From: Mycolicibacterium arabiense
GTDB lineage: Bacteria; Actinomycetota; Actinomycetes; Mycobacteriales; Mycobacteriaceae
Length of the DNA stretch: 64,000 bases
Reading direction: 5' to 3'
Assembly: GCF_010731815.2 (NCBI RefSeq)
Contig: NZ_AP022593.1
Location: 4,154,001-4,218,000, forward strand
Below, one piece after another: positions 12,678-20,910 of this stretch. Every line of letters begins with the position of its first letter. Position 1 is the first letter of the stretch. Position numbers and translations under genes: made by a program. The notes under the pieces were generated by a model, which worked only from the letters and a program-made list of their open reading frames with translations, ran no database searches and had not been told where the DNA came from.

Positions 12678-13472
12678 TCAGATCGGCAGCTTCCGGAAGA
12701 TCGGCCGTGGCACGTGGCGGAGCACCATCATCACGTAGCGGAAGGCGCCGGGTGCCCACACCAACTCCTTGCCCTTGGCCGAGGCGCTCACGGCGAGTTC
12801 GGCGACGTACTCCTTGTCGACGGTGAACGGTGCCTCCTTGGCGCCGGTCGCCTCCCAGTGCGCGATCGTCGTCGACGTCCGCACCTGACCGGGCCTGATG
12901 ACGAGCACCCGAACGCCGAACTCGCGCAATGCTTCTCCGAGCCCGAGATAGAAGCCGTCGAGACCGGCCTTGGTGGAGCCGTAGACGAAGTTGGACCGCC
13001 GCACGCGCTCACCGGCGGCCGAACTCATCGCGATGATCCGGCCCGACCCCTGAGCACGCATCCGCTCGCCGAGCAGTACGCCGACGGAAATCGCTGCCGT
13101 GTAGTTGATCTCGGCGATCTGCACGGCCTTGCGCTGGTTCTGCCACAGTTCCTCGGCGTCGCCGAGCAGTCCGAACGCGACGATGGCGACGTCGACGTCC
13201 CGCTTGGCGGCACCTTCGCCCCACGCGGCGTCCATCACCGCGGGGTGCGCGTCGGTGTCGACGGCGTCGAAGTCGACCCACTCGACGGACTTCGCCCCCG
13301 CCGCGGTCATCGCGGCGATGGCGGCGTCCTTGCGCGGGTGGCCCGGCAGGTCGGCCAGGATGACCCGTGCCGACGCGTCACGCAGGTAGCGCTCGCAGAT
13401 CGCGAGACCGATCTCGGAGGTGCCGCCCAGCAGCAGGATGGTTTGGGGGTTGCCCGTGGCATCGAAGACCAT
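12678..13472 (-). CDS. dprE2: Decaprenylphosphoryl-2-keto-ribose reductase DprE2
   Basis: Short-chain dehydrogenase of 264 aa that reduces decaprenylphosphoryl-2-keto-erythro-pentofuranose with NADH to decaprenyl-phospho-arabinose, the only arabinan donor. Visible motifs are the Rossmann GGTSEIG near residues 16-22 and the YGSTKAG active site near residue 160, with Ser in AMSSAAGE upstream. The ATG at 13472 directly abuts the dprE1 stop, as expected for the two-subunit epimerase. Membrane association is via partner DprE1. Confidence 0.97.
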   Translation of the reverse strand: MVFDATGNPQTILLLGGTSEIGLAICERYLRDASARVILADLPGHPRKDAAIAAMTAAGAKSVEWVDFDAVDTDAHPAVMDAAWGEGAAKRDVDVAIVAFGLLGDAEELWQNQRKAVQIAEINYTAAISVGVLLGERMRAQGSGRIIAMSSAAGERVRRSNFVYGSTKAGLDGFYLGLGEALREFGVRVLVIRPGQVRTSTTIAHWEATGAKEAPFTVDKEYVAELAVSASAKGKELVWAPGAFRYVMMVLRHVPRPIFRKLPI

Positions 13473-14834
13473 TTACAGAAGCTCCAGACGTCGGGCCATG
13501 TCGGAGGCGAAGACGCCGTCCGGATCGACCTTGCGGCGCACGGCGATCCACTCGTCGATGCGTGGGTACATGGCGTGGAACATGTCGGCCGTGGTGCGCG
13601 CGTCCTTGGCGGTGTAAAGCCTTCCGCCGAACTCGAGCACCCGGCGATCCAGGCCGTTGAGCAGTTCGTTGAGTCCCGGCCGGATCGGGAAGTCGACGCA
13701 GACGTTCCATCCGGGGATGGGGAAGCTCAGCGGCGCTTGGTTACCGGGCCCGAAGAGCTTGAACACGTTGAGGAACGAGACGTGTCCGGAGCGCTGGATG
13801 TCGACCAGCAGCCGCTTGAACTCGTCGACCGCCTCGACGGGGACCACGAACTGGTACTGGGTGAAACCGTCGGAACCGTAGGCGCGGTTCCATTCCCCGA
13901 CCATGTCGAGCGGGTGGTAGAACTGCGTCAGATTCTGCGTCTTGCCGCGGTAGGTCTTGCCCAGGCGGTACCAGACTTCGGTCATGGGGCCGAACGTCAG
14001 CTTGCTGGCCAAGCCGTTCGGGAACACGTCGGGCGCGGTGAAGAACTGCGGCGCATCGAATCTCAGCGGATCCTTCCGGAGCTTCGGCGGGAGCTGGTCG
14101 AGGGTGGCCAGCGAGCCGCGGGAGATGACCGCGCGGCCCAGCTTCGGCGGCGCGCTCATCGCGTCGAACCAGGCACTCGAGTAGGTGTAGTTCGACTCGG
14201 TGCCGTCACTGTGGAACGCGATGGTCTCGTCGAGGCCGGACGTGACGTCGCCGTCGGCGATGAAGTAGGCCGTCTCGGTCGGCGTCATCGCGATCGTGGC
14301 GCGCAGGATGATGCCGGTCAGGCCATTGCCGCCGACGGTCGCCCAGAACAGCTGCGCCTCGTCGCCGTCCGGTGTGAGGTGGTGCACGTTGCCGTCGGCG
14401 GTGAGCAGGTCCATGGCGCGGACGTGGTTGCCGAAGCTGCCGGAGCTGTGGTGGTTCTTGCCGTGGATGTCGCACGCGATGGCACCGCCGACGGTGACCT
14501 GGCGGGTGCCGGGAAGGACGGGCACCCACAGACCCAGCGGCAGGGCGGCGCGCATCAGCTGATCGAGGTTGACGCCGGCGTCGACGTCGACCAGGTGGCT
14601 GTCGCGGTTCATCGAGTGGATCTGGTGCAGCGCGGTCATGTCGACGACCACCCCGCCGCCGTTCTGCGCGTTGTCGCCGTAGGAGCGGCCGAGCCCGCGC
14701 GCGATCACGCCGCGGCCGTCGGCCTCGGTGACGGCCTTGACGATCACCTCGGGGTCGGGCGTCGACAACACCCGGGCCACGGTCGGCGCAGTGCGGGCCC
14801 AGCCGGTCAGCCGGCGGGTCGTGGTCTCCAACAT
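13473..14834 (-). CDS. dprE1: Decaprenylphosphoryl-beta-D-ribose oxidase DprE1
   Basis: FAD-dependent oxidase of 453 aa that oxidises decaprenyl-phospho-ribose at C2', the first step of epimerisation to the arabinose donor. The N-terminal FAD domain carries [11 protein letters not shown] (residues 47-57) and [20 protein letters not shown] (116-135, with the FAD-contacting His region). The C-terminal substrate domain holds Cys379 in GWNVCVDFP (codon 13698-13700), equivalent to Cys387 of M. tuberculosis, the cysteine hit covalently by benzothiazinones. The protein is 8 residues shorter at the N terminus than the H37Rv protein. It is followed immediately by dprE2. Confidence 0.97.
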   Translation of the reverse strand: MLETTTRRLTGWARTAPTVARVLSTPDPEVIVKAVTEADGRGVIARGLGRSYGDNAQNGGGVVVDMTALHQIHSMNRDSHLVDVDAGVNLDQLMRAALPLGLWVPVLPGTRQVTVGGAIACDIHGKNHHSSGSFGNHVRAMDLLTADGNVHHLTPDGDEAQLFWATVGGNGLTGIILRATIAMTPTETAYFIADGDVTSGLDETIAFHSDGTESNYTYSSAWFDAMSAPPKLGRAVISRGSLATLDQLPPKLRKDPLRFDAPQFFTAPDVFPNGLASKLTFGPMTEVWYRLGKTYRGKTQNLTQFYHPLDMVGEWNRAYGSDGFTQYQFVVPVEAVDEFKRLLVDIQRSGHVSFLNVFKLFGPGNQAPLSFPIPGWNVCVDFPIRPGLNELLNGLDRRVLEFGGRLYTAKDARTTADMFHAMYPRIDEWIAVRRKVDPDGVFASDMARRLELL

Positions 14835-14880
14835 CGTGACGAGGGTACCGCCTGCCGATCGTCGCTTACTTCAACCGGAT

Positions 14881-14911
14881 CACTCCCCGGTCGCTACGCT
14901 CCTGCCCACCG
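14881..14911. repeat. Intergenic repeat, copy B
   Basis: A 31-base partner of the element at 12641-12672. It overlaps the 3' end of the GtrA-like gene, whose TAG stop lies inside it, and reads GGTGGGCAGGAGCG on the minus strand. It sits about 50 bases upstream of the dprE1 start. Confidence 0.5.
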
Positions 14912-15310
14912 GAAGATCACCGCACGCTGCACCACGAAGTTGATCACCGTGGCCGTGCCCTGGGCGATGACGAAGGCGACCGGCACCCGCCACGGCTCGT
15001 CGTCCCAGAGCGTGTACAGCGCGTAGTTGATGCCGACCTGAACGGCGTAGGTGACGGCGTACAGCACGCAGACCGCGATGAATCGCGACCGGCTGGGCGG
15101 CGCCTGGAACGTCCAGCGCCGGTTGATCAGATACGCGGTGGTGGTGCCCGCGATGAAGCTCAGCGTCTTGGCCACGTTGACGTGCAGCCCCAGCCGCAGG
15201 AACAGCACGTACAAGCCGAAGTCGACGATCGCGGACAGCCCGCCGGTGACCAGGAACCGCCAGATCTGGGTGGTCAGGCTCAGGTTCGGCGACATCGGGG
15301 GCTCGGCCAC
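14894..15310 (-). CDS. GtrA-family membrane protein (Rv3789-like)
   Basis: Small four-TM protein of 138 aa, GtrA family. Hydrophobic segments lie at about residues 15-35, 40-60, 75-95 and 105-130, with NRRWTF after TM2. The Rv3789 homologue in M. tuberculosis has been proposed to flip decaprenyl-phospho-arabinose or to anchor AG enzymes; the choice cannot be made from sequence. The location directly upstream of dprE1 supports a role with the DPA donor. The GTG start at 15310 lies 9 bp after the stop of the MocR gene; an ATG five codons in is an alternative. Confidence 0.9.
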   Translation of the reverse strand: MAEPPMSPNLSLTTQIWRFLVTGGLSAIVDFGLYVLFLRLGLHVNVAKTLSFIAGTTTAYLINRRWTFQAPPSRSRFIAVCVLYAVTYAVQVGINYALYTLWDDEPWRVPVAFVIAQGTATVINFVVQRAVIFRWAGA

Positions 15311-15319
15311 GCGTGGAGC

Positions 15320-16744
15320 TTAGCCAGTGGGTCTGCGGGCGGCTCCGACGCTCGCCAGCACACCGCACAGCGCGTCGACGGCAGCGGTGAACGCGTGCTC
15401 GGCCGGTGTGCCGAAGCTGACCACGATCCCGTCGGTGCGCGGTGTCTCTGCTCTCGCGTCGGGGTGCCGGAGCAGCGCCAGCCCGGACAGCCCGATGCCG
15501 GCCTCTCCGGCGCGGCGCAGGACCTCTCCCTCGGTGCCGTCGGGCAGGGTCAGCATCAGGTGCAGTCCCGCCGACATGCCGCTGATGCCGACGTCGAAGG
15601 GGGCCAGTGCCTCCACCAAGTGGTCGCGCCGGCGCCGGTAGGCCAGCCTGGCGCGACGAATGTGCTTGTCGTACATGCCCGTCGAGATGAAGTCGGCCAT
15701 GGTGAGTTGCGCGATGGCGTTGACGTAGAACTGCTGGCCGCCGAGCGCGGCGACCACGCGGTCGACCAGGTGGTCGGGCAGCACCATCCAGCCGATGCGC
15801 AGGGCGGGGGACAAGCTCTTGCTGGCCGACCCCAGGTACACGACGCGGTCGGGGTCCAGGCCCTGTACGGCGCCGATGGGCTGCCGGTCGTAGCGGAACT
15901 CGCCGTCGTAGTCGTCCTCGAGCAGGTATCCGCCGGTGCGGTGCGCCCACTCGACGACCGCGGTGCGACGAGCGGGATGCAGGGGGACGCCGTGGGGGAA
16001 GTGGTGTGCCGGCGTCAGCAGCGCCGCCGTCGCCGAGACTCGGTCGAGGTCGGAGACGACGGCACCGTGGTCGTCGACGCCGATCGGGACGGTCCCGATG
16101 TCCATGGCCGCCAGCGCGTCGCGGAACAGGAACAGGCCGTAGCCCTCCACGGCGAACGGCCCGCCGAGCGCGCGCCCCAGGATCTCGACGGCGTGCCGCG
16201 TGCCTGCGCAGATCACGATCTCCTCGGGCGAAGTGCGGACGCCGCGTACGCGGCCGAGGTATTCGGCGAGTGCCTCGCGCAGCTCGATGCGCCCCCGGGG
16301 GTCGCCCATGCGCAGCGCCTCGGTGGGGGCGGCCGACAGCGCCCGCCGGGTCGAGGCCAGCCAGGCGCTGCGGGGGAACGCGGCGACGTCGGGCGAGCCG
16401 GGCATCAGGTTGTGCGTCGGCGTGCCCGGTGCTCCGCGCGGTCGGGCGGGCAGCGGCGTGGGACGGCCGTCGAGCACCCACGTGCCCGCGCCCTGCCGTG
16501 ACCCGAGCAGGCCCTCTGCGACCAGATCGGCGTACGCCTCGGCGACGGTGTTGCGGGCCAATCCGAGGTCGGCAGCGAGCGTGCGCGACGGCGGCAGCAT
16601 GGTGCCGGGAGCCAGGCGACCGCTGCGCACCGTGTCACGCAGCGCATCGAGCAGCAGCTCACGGACGCCCCGGGTGCCCGGGGTGATGGCACCGCGCAGT
16701 TCGAGGTGCAGGTCGCGGGCGCCGGTATTGGCCCATGAAGTCAC
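15320..16744 (-). CDS. MocR/PdxR-type transcriptional regulator
   Basis: Fusion regulator of 474 aa. A GntR winged helix (residues ~25-95, LPPSRTLAADLGLARNTVAEAY) is joined to a class I aminotransferase domain (~120-470). The PLP lysine is in LGSASKSLSPALRIGW. MocR proteins bind PLP or its imine as a signal and often control vitamin B6 or amine metabolism. It heads the AG gene run with only 9 bp to the GtrA-like gene and is divergent from the STAS gene. It has no counterpart at this place in the M. tuberculosis locus, so it is probably an insertion. Target genes are unknown. Confidence 0.88.
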   Translation of the reverse strand: MTSWANTGARDLHLELRGAITPGTRGVRELLLDALRDTVRSGRLAPGTMLPPSRTLAADLGLARNTVAEAYADLVAEGLLGSRQGAGTWVLDGRPTPLPARPRGAPGTPTHNLMPGSPDVAAFPRSAWLASTRRALSAAPTEALRMGDPRGRIELREALAEYLGRVRGVRTSPEEIVICAGTRHAVEILGRALGGPFAVEGYGLFLFRDALAAMDIGTVPIGVDDHGAVVSDLDRVSATAALLTPAHHFPHGVPLHPARRTAVVEWAHRTGGYLLEDDYDGEFRYDRQPIGAVQGLDPDRVVYLGSASKSLSPALRIGWMVLPDHLVDRVVAALGGQQFYVNAIAQLTMADFISTGMYDKHIRRARLAYRRRRDHLVEALAPFDVGISGMSAGLHLMLTLPDGTEGEVLRRAGEAGIGLSGLALLRHPDARAETPRTDGIVVSFGTPAEHAFTAAVDALCGVLASVGAARRPTG

Positions 16745-16784
16745 CGTCGAATTGAAGCACTCCGGTCGCGGCTCGGGGTGGCCT

Positions 16785-16836
16785 CAAGCGGGTCACCGAA
16801 GGGTTCCAATTGCCTTTCGGCCGGTCCCTTCGCTTG
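16785..16836. promoter_or_regulatory. Nested dyad in the MocR/STAS divergent region
   Basis: The spacer between the MocR start and the STAS gene holds nested inverted repeats: CAAGCG (16785-16790) with CGCTTG (16831-16836), and GAAGGG (16798-16803) with CCCTTC (16826-16831), plus an inner CCGAAGGG/CCTTTCGG pair. The location fits an operator or a divergent promoter; which protein binds is inference, with MocR autoregulation most likely. Confidence 0.4.
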
Positions 16837-16926
16837 GCGGCTCTGCGAAACTAACGCGGGGCTGGGCCGCCGACTCGAGGAGGAGCGATCAGCGACTTTT
16901 CGGTATCGGAAACCTGGTATGGCCAG

Positions 16927-17247
16927 GTGGTGGTGCTCACTGCGACGGGCGTCATCGACTCCACGACGGCGCCGGCGCTCTACGGCGCCGCCGCGGTGGC
17001 CGTGAAGAAGGATCCCGAGGGCTTCGTCTTCGACTTCACCACGGTCGAGCTGCTGACCTCGGCGGGCATTCAGGTGCTGATCACCACCATGCGGATGCTC
17101 GGACCCGACGTCGGGTTCGCAGTGGCGGCCGACGGCCCCGCCACGAGCAGGCAGCTCGAGACGACCGGCGTCACGGAGCACATCGGCCTGCACCCCACCT
17201 TGGAGCGAGCGCTGGACGCGGTGACTGGCCGCAGCGCTCAGTCCTGA
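16927..17247 (+). CDS. STAS-domain anti-sigma factor antagonist-like protein
   Basis: Small STAS-fold protein of 106 aa as called (GTG start). The core reads VIDSTTAP, then FDFTTVELLTSAGIQVL, where the serine after LLT matches the phosphorylatable Ser of SpoIIAA-type antagonists. Such proteins release a sigma factor by binding its anti-sigma kinase. The start is doubtful: the frame is open back to 16855, a strong AGGAGG lies at 16879-16884, and the STAS strand FSVSETWYGQVVVL begins before this GTG. An ATC at 16888 would fit the missing N terminus. No anti-sigma partner is adjacent. Confidence 0.75.
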   Translation: MVVLTATGVIDSTTAPALYGAAAVAVKKDPEGFVFDFTTVELLTSAGIQVLITTMRMLGPDVGFAVAADGPATSRQLETTGVTEHIGLHPTLERALDAVTGRSAQS

Positions 17248-17313
17248 TTGGCCCACGAACCCTGCCTCGAATTAGTCCATCGCAGCGGTTCTTTGCCGCC
17301 TAGCGTCGTTGTC

Positions 17314-17784
17314 ATGACGCAGACACTCGAACACCCCACCGCGATCGACCGGCTCAGCATCTACAAGGTCTCACCCGAGCTGTACGACGCGATGATGAAG
17401 CTGTCCAACGCCTCGGCCAAGGACGTCGATCCGACCATCGGCGAACTGATCAAGATCCGCGCCAGCCAGATCAACCACTGCGCGTTCTGCCTCGACATGC
17501 ACGTCGCCGACGCGCGCAAGCACGGCGAGACCGAGCAGCGCCTCGCGCTGATCGCCGCGTGGGAGGAGGCCGGCGATCTGTTCAGCGCCCGGGAGCGCGC
17601 CGCGCTGGAACTGACCGAGGCCATCACCGAACTGCACCACGGGCACGTCTCCGACGACGTCTACGCCAGGGCCGCCGAGGTGTTCAGCGAGAAGGAGCTG
17701 GCTCAGGTGATCGCGATGGCGGTCACCATCAACACCTGGAACCGGTTCAACGTGGCGACGCGGATGAAGGCGCCGCGCCGCTAG
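17314..17784 (+). CDS. Carboxymuconolactone decarboxylase-family protein (AhpD-like)
   Basis: Alpha-helical CMD/AhpD-like protein of 156 aa. The redox motif CAFCLDMH (C-x-x-C with the following His) lies in residues ~50-60 after INH, the signature of peroxidase-type members. ATG 17314 was chosen because upstream residues are not conserved in character and it gives the normal family length. Genes of this type are often next to MocR regulators, as here with the STAS gene between. A likely role is peroxide or radical-linked redox chemistry; the substrate is unknown. It converges on wzm. Confidence 0.88.
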   Translation: MTQTLEHPTAIDRLSIYKVSPELYDAMMKLSNASAKDVDPTIGELIKIRASQINHCAFCLDMHVADARKHGETEQRLALIAAWEEAGDLFSARERAALELTEAITELHHGHVSDDVYARAAEVFSEKELAQVIAMAVTINTWNRFNVATRMKAPRR

Positions 17785-17798
17785 CGGGAGGCGCCGGG

Positions 17799-18629
17799 TC
17801 ACACCCAGTACGGCACGCGCGCACGGTACTGCTTCATCGCGAACGCGGTGACGATCCAGCCGACGATGGTCAGCGCGATCACGATCACCCAGTGGTGCAG
17901 TTCCTGGTCGGCGCCCAGGAGCGGGGCGCGCACGATGTCCAAGTAGTGCAGCAGTGGATTGAACTCGATGATCTTCGCCCAGCCGCCGGCTCCCTGTTCG
18001 CGCAGCGTCTGGTCGTTCCAGATGATCGGGGTCATGTAGAACAGCAGCTGGACCAGGCTGAACAGCAGCGGGCTGATGTCGCGGTAGCGCGTGGCCAGGA
18101 TGCCGAAGCACAGCGCGACCCACACGCAGTTGAGGACGATCAGCGCCAGTGCCGGGATGAACATCAGATCGGTCCACTTCCACGGCTGCGGATAGATGAT
18201 CGCGATGACGACGAAGATGACGATGTTGTGCCCGAACAGCAGCACCTGCCGCCACACCAGGCGGTACACGTGCACCGAAAGTGGCGTCGGGAGTTGCTTG
18301 ATCAGTCCCTCGTTGGCGACGAACACGTCCGCGCCCTCGAGGATGGCCGCGTTGATCAGATTCCAGATGATCAGCCCGAGCGTGACGTAGGGCAGATGCT
18401 CGGACAGTTCGAGGTTGAACAGCTTGGAGTACAGGCCGCCCAGTGCCACGGCCATGGTGCCGGTGGCGATGGTGATCCAGATGGGGCCGAGCACCGAGCG
18501 TCGGTAACGCTGCTTGATGTCCTGCCAGCCCAGGTGCAGCCACAGCTCGCGCTTGGCGAAGCCCGCCGTCAGGTCGCCCCACGCGCGCGACATCGTCTTC
18601 GACTGCGCGGCGGCGTCGGTGAAGGTCAT
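17799..18629 (-). CDS. wzm: Galactan ABC exporter permease Wzm
   Basis: ABC-2 type permease of 276 aa with six predicted TM segments and the amphipathic N-terminal stretch LHLGWQDIKQRYRRSVLGPIW typical of polysaccharide exporters. With Wzt it moves lipid-linked galactan (decaprenyl-PP-GlcNAc-Rha-Galf polymer) across the inner membrane; counterpart of Rv3783. The ATG at 18629 overlaps the glfT1 stop (ATGA). Last gene of the run GT-C - bpa - wzt - glfT1 - wzm. Confidence 0.95.
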   Translation of the reverse strand: MTFTDAAAQSKTMSRAWGDLTAGFAKRELWLHLGWQDIKQRYRRSVLGPIWITIATGTMAVALGGLYSKLFNLELSEHLPYVTLGLIIWNLINAAILEGADVFVANEGLIKQLPTPLSVHVYRLVWRQVLLFGHNIVIFVVIAIIYPQPWKWTDLMFIPALALIVLNCVWVALCFGILATRYRDISPLLFSLVQLLFYMTPIIWNDQTLREQGAGGWAKIIEFNPLLHYLDIVRAPLLGADQELHHWVIVIALTIVGWIVTAFAMKQYRARVPYWV

Positions 18630-19546
18630 GCTCGGCTTTTCCTCCCGAATCTCTCGCGTCTACCCAACCGTCGCAACCTGATCCACTCCCGCAAGCCGGC
18701 CGGGTCCCGGCGTGACACCAGGAAGAACCAGCCGAATCGCACCCACTCCTGGGGAATCAGCTTGCGCAGCCCGGGCTGAGACTGCAGGTACCCGCGGTTG
18801 CGGTAGGTGAAGAAGCGCTTGGTCTCGTCGGCGGGATACTGGGTGTGCATGCGGCCGCCGAGGATCGGCTTGAATTCGTCGGAGCCCTGCGGATGCAGGT
18901 ACACGGTGTCCAGGCACGTGCCGAACGGGAGGCCGGAGCGCACCAGCCTGCGATGCACCTCGACCTCGTCCCCCCTGATGAACAACCGAATGTCCGGTAC
19001 GCCAACGGCTTCCAGCGTGGAGGCGCGGAACAGGGCGCCGTTGAACAGCGACGCGATGCCGGGCAGCAGGTCGCCTGCGCCGTCCACGCGCAGCTCGGAC
19101 ACGAGTCGCCGCCACACCAGACCGCGCCGCAGCGGGAACGCCAGGCGCGCGGGGTCGTCCATGTCGCACACCATCGGCGAGACCTCGGCGAGCGAATGCC
19201 AGGCGGCGCAAGCCAACAGGGTTTCCAGCACGGCCTCGTCGGCGGGGCGGCCGTCGTCGTCGGCGAGCCACACCCAGTCGGCTCCGAGGGCCAGTGCGTG
19301 CAGGATGCCGAGCGCGAAACCGCCTGCGCCGCCGAGGTTCCGCCGGGAGCCGAGATAAGTCGTCGGCACCGGCAGCGCGTCGACGAGTTCGCGGACGCGA
19401 GGGTCGCCCTTGCCGTCGGAAAAGTCGTTGTCCACGACGATCAGGTGGTCCGGCGCCCGGGTCTGCCCGGCCACCACCGTCAGCGAGCGTGCGAGGGCGT
19501 CGACGCGGCGGTGCGTGACCACCACCGCGATCACCGCGTCAGGCAC
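18626..19546 (-). CDS. glfT1: Galactofuranosyltransferase GlfT1
   Basis: GT2-family enzyme of 306 aa that adds the first two galactofuranose residues from UDP-Galf to decaprenyl-PP-GlcNAc-Rha. An N-terminal nucleotide-binding fold (AVVVTHRR) is followed by the metal-binding DDD in WVWLADDDGRP (residues 96-98). GTG 19546 was chosen because it matches the usual N terminus of the family; it overlaps wzt by 8 bp. The frame extends 21 codons further upstream but only inside wzt. The location between wzt and wzm ties galactan initiation to export. Confidence 0.94.
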   Translation of the reverse strand: MPDAVIAVVVTHRRVDALARSLTVVAGQTRAPDHLIVVDNDFSDGKGDPRVRELVDALPVPTTYLGSRRNLGGAGGFALGILHALALGADWVWLADDDGRPADEAVLETLLACAAWHSLAEVSPMVCDMDDPARLAFPLRRGLVWRRLVSELRVDGAGDLLPGIASLFNGALFRASTLEAVGVPDIRLFIRGDEVEVHRRLVRSGLPFGTCLDTVYLHPQGSDEFKPILGGRMHTQYPADETKRFFTYRNRGYLQSQPGLRKLIPQEWVRFGWFFLVSRRDPAGLREWIRLRRLGRRERFGRKSRA

Positions 19547-20345
19547 CCGGGGTGTCCCAGCGATCGTGCTCGTCGATGACCTCGCGCACGTGCCGTGCCG
19601 CGTCCTCACCCTCGTAGGCGCGCACGACGTCTTCGATCTCGCCGGCCATCCGGACGGTGCCGTGGTCGATCCACATGGCGGTGTCGCAGAGCTGGGCCAG
19701 GAATTCGTTGGAGTGACTGGCGAACACCAGGATTCCCGAGCGGGCCACCAGGTCCTGCAGCCGGGTCCGGGCCTTCTTCATGAACTCGGCGTCGACGGCG
19801 CCGATGCCCTCGTCGAGCAGCAGGATCTCGGGGTCGATGCTGGTGACCACGCCCATCGCCAAGCGCACGCGCATGCCGGTCGAGTACGTGCGTAGCGGCA
19901 TCGACAGGTATTCGCCGAGTTCGGTGAAGTCGGCGATCTCGTCGACCTTCGCCATCATCTGCTTGCGGGTCTGCCCGAGGAAGAGCCCGCGGATGATGAT
20001 GTTCTCGAAGCCCGAGATCTCGGGATCCATCCCGACGCCGAGGTCGAACACCGGCGCCACCCGGCCGGTGACGGTCGCCGAGCCGCGGGTCGGTTCGTAG
20101 ATCCCCGACAGCAGCCGCAGCAGCGTCGACTTGCCCGCTCCGTTGTGCCCGACGAGCCCGACGCGGTCGCCCATCTTCAGCGAGAGCGTGATGTCACGCA
20201 GCGCTTCGATGACGACGACGTTGGAGGCATTGCGGCCGATGGTGCCGCCCGCCTTGCCCAGGAAGGCCTTCTTCAGCGACCGCGACTTGGCGTCGAAGAT
20301 CGGGAACTCGACCCAGGCGTTCTGGGTCGAGATGTGTGGTTCCAC
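19539..20345 (-). CDS. wzt: Galactan ABC exporter ATPase Wzt
   Basis: ABC ATPase of 268 aa. Walker A is GHNGAGKST (66-74), the signature is the degenerate YSTGMRVRLA seen in polysaccharide exporters, and Walker B is ILLLDEGIGAVD. It powers the Wzm permease for lipid-linked galactan; counterpart of Rv3781. No C-terminal carbohydrate-binding domain is present, since the protein ends about 30 residues after the H-loop region. It starts 21 bp after the bpa stop. Confidence 0.95.
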   Translation of the reverse strand: MEPHISTQNAWVEFPIFDAKSRSLKKAFLGKAGGTIGRNASNVVVIEALRDITLSLKMGDRVGLVGHNGAGKSTLLRLLSGIYEPTRGSATVTGRVAPVFDLGVGMDPEISGFENIIIRGLFLGQTRKQMMAKVDEIADFTELGEYLSMPLRTYSTGMRVRLAMGVVTSIDPEILLLDEGIGAVDAEFMKKARTRLQDLVARSGILVFASHSNEFLAQLCDTAMWIDHGTVRMAGEIEDVVRAYEGEDAARHVREVIDEHDRWDTPGA

Positions 20346-20366
20346 CTGTGTCGGTCCGCTCAGCGC

Positions 20367-20882
20367 CTAGAGGTACTGACCGGTCCCGCTGGAGTGTCCG
20401 GGGCCGCGTGGGCCCGGCGCTCCGACGCCAGGCGGCAGCGCGCCCTGGCGCATCTGCTCGAGCTGCTGACGGGCGGCCATCTGCTGGGCGAACAGCGCGG
20501 TCTGGATGCCATGGAACAGACCCTCGAGCCAGCCGACGAGCTGGGCCTGGGCGATGCGCAGTTCGGCGTCCGAGGGAACGGTGTCGTCGCCGAACGGCAG
20601 CGTGAGGCGTTCGAGTTCCTCGCGGAGTTCCGGAGCGAGCCCGTCCTCGAGTTCGGCGATGCTGGTGCGGTGCACGTCGCGCAGCTTGGTGCGGCTGGCT
20701 TCGTCGAGCGGAGCGGCGCGCACCTCTTCGAGGAGCTGCTTGATCATCGTGCCGATGCGCATCACCTTGGCGGGTTGCTCGACCAGGTCGGTCAGCGACT
20801 TGCCGTCGCCGCCGCCTTCGCCCTCACCCTCCTGGTCGGAGATGTTGCTGATGATCTCGAAGTCGCTGTCGTCCTGTGTCAT
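20367..20882 (-). CDS. bpa: Bacterial proteasome activator Bpa
   Basis: ATP-independent activator ring of the mycobacterial 20S proteasome, 171 aa. An acidic, Gly-rich N terminus is followed by a helical core (residues ~45-150) and a flexible Gly/Pro tail ending in GQYL, the C-terminal motif that docks into the proteasome alpha ring and opens the gate. ATG 20882 was chosen over an upstream in-frame ATG at 20930, which would run into the previous gene; AGAGGG precedes it. Counterpart of Rv3780. It is placed in the galactan run but acts in protein degradation (e.g. HspR turnover in M. tuberculosis). Confidence 0.94.
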   Translation of the reverse strand: MTQDDSDFEIISNISDQEGEGEGGGDGKSLTDLVEQPAKVMRIGTMIKQLLEEVRAAPLDEASRTKLRDVHRTSIAELEDGLAPELREELERLTLPFGDDTVPSDAELRIAQAQLVGWLEGLFHGIQTALFAQQMAARQQLEQMRQGALPPGVGAPGPRGPGHSSGTGQYL

Positions 20883-20910
20883 GCCCTCTGCATTCCCTCT
20901 CAGCCGCGAC

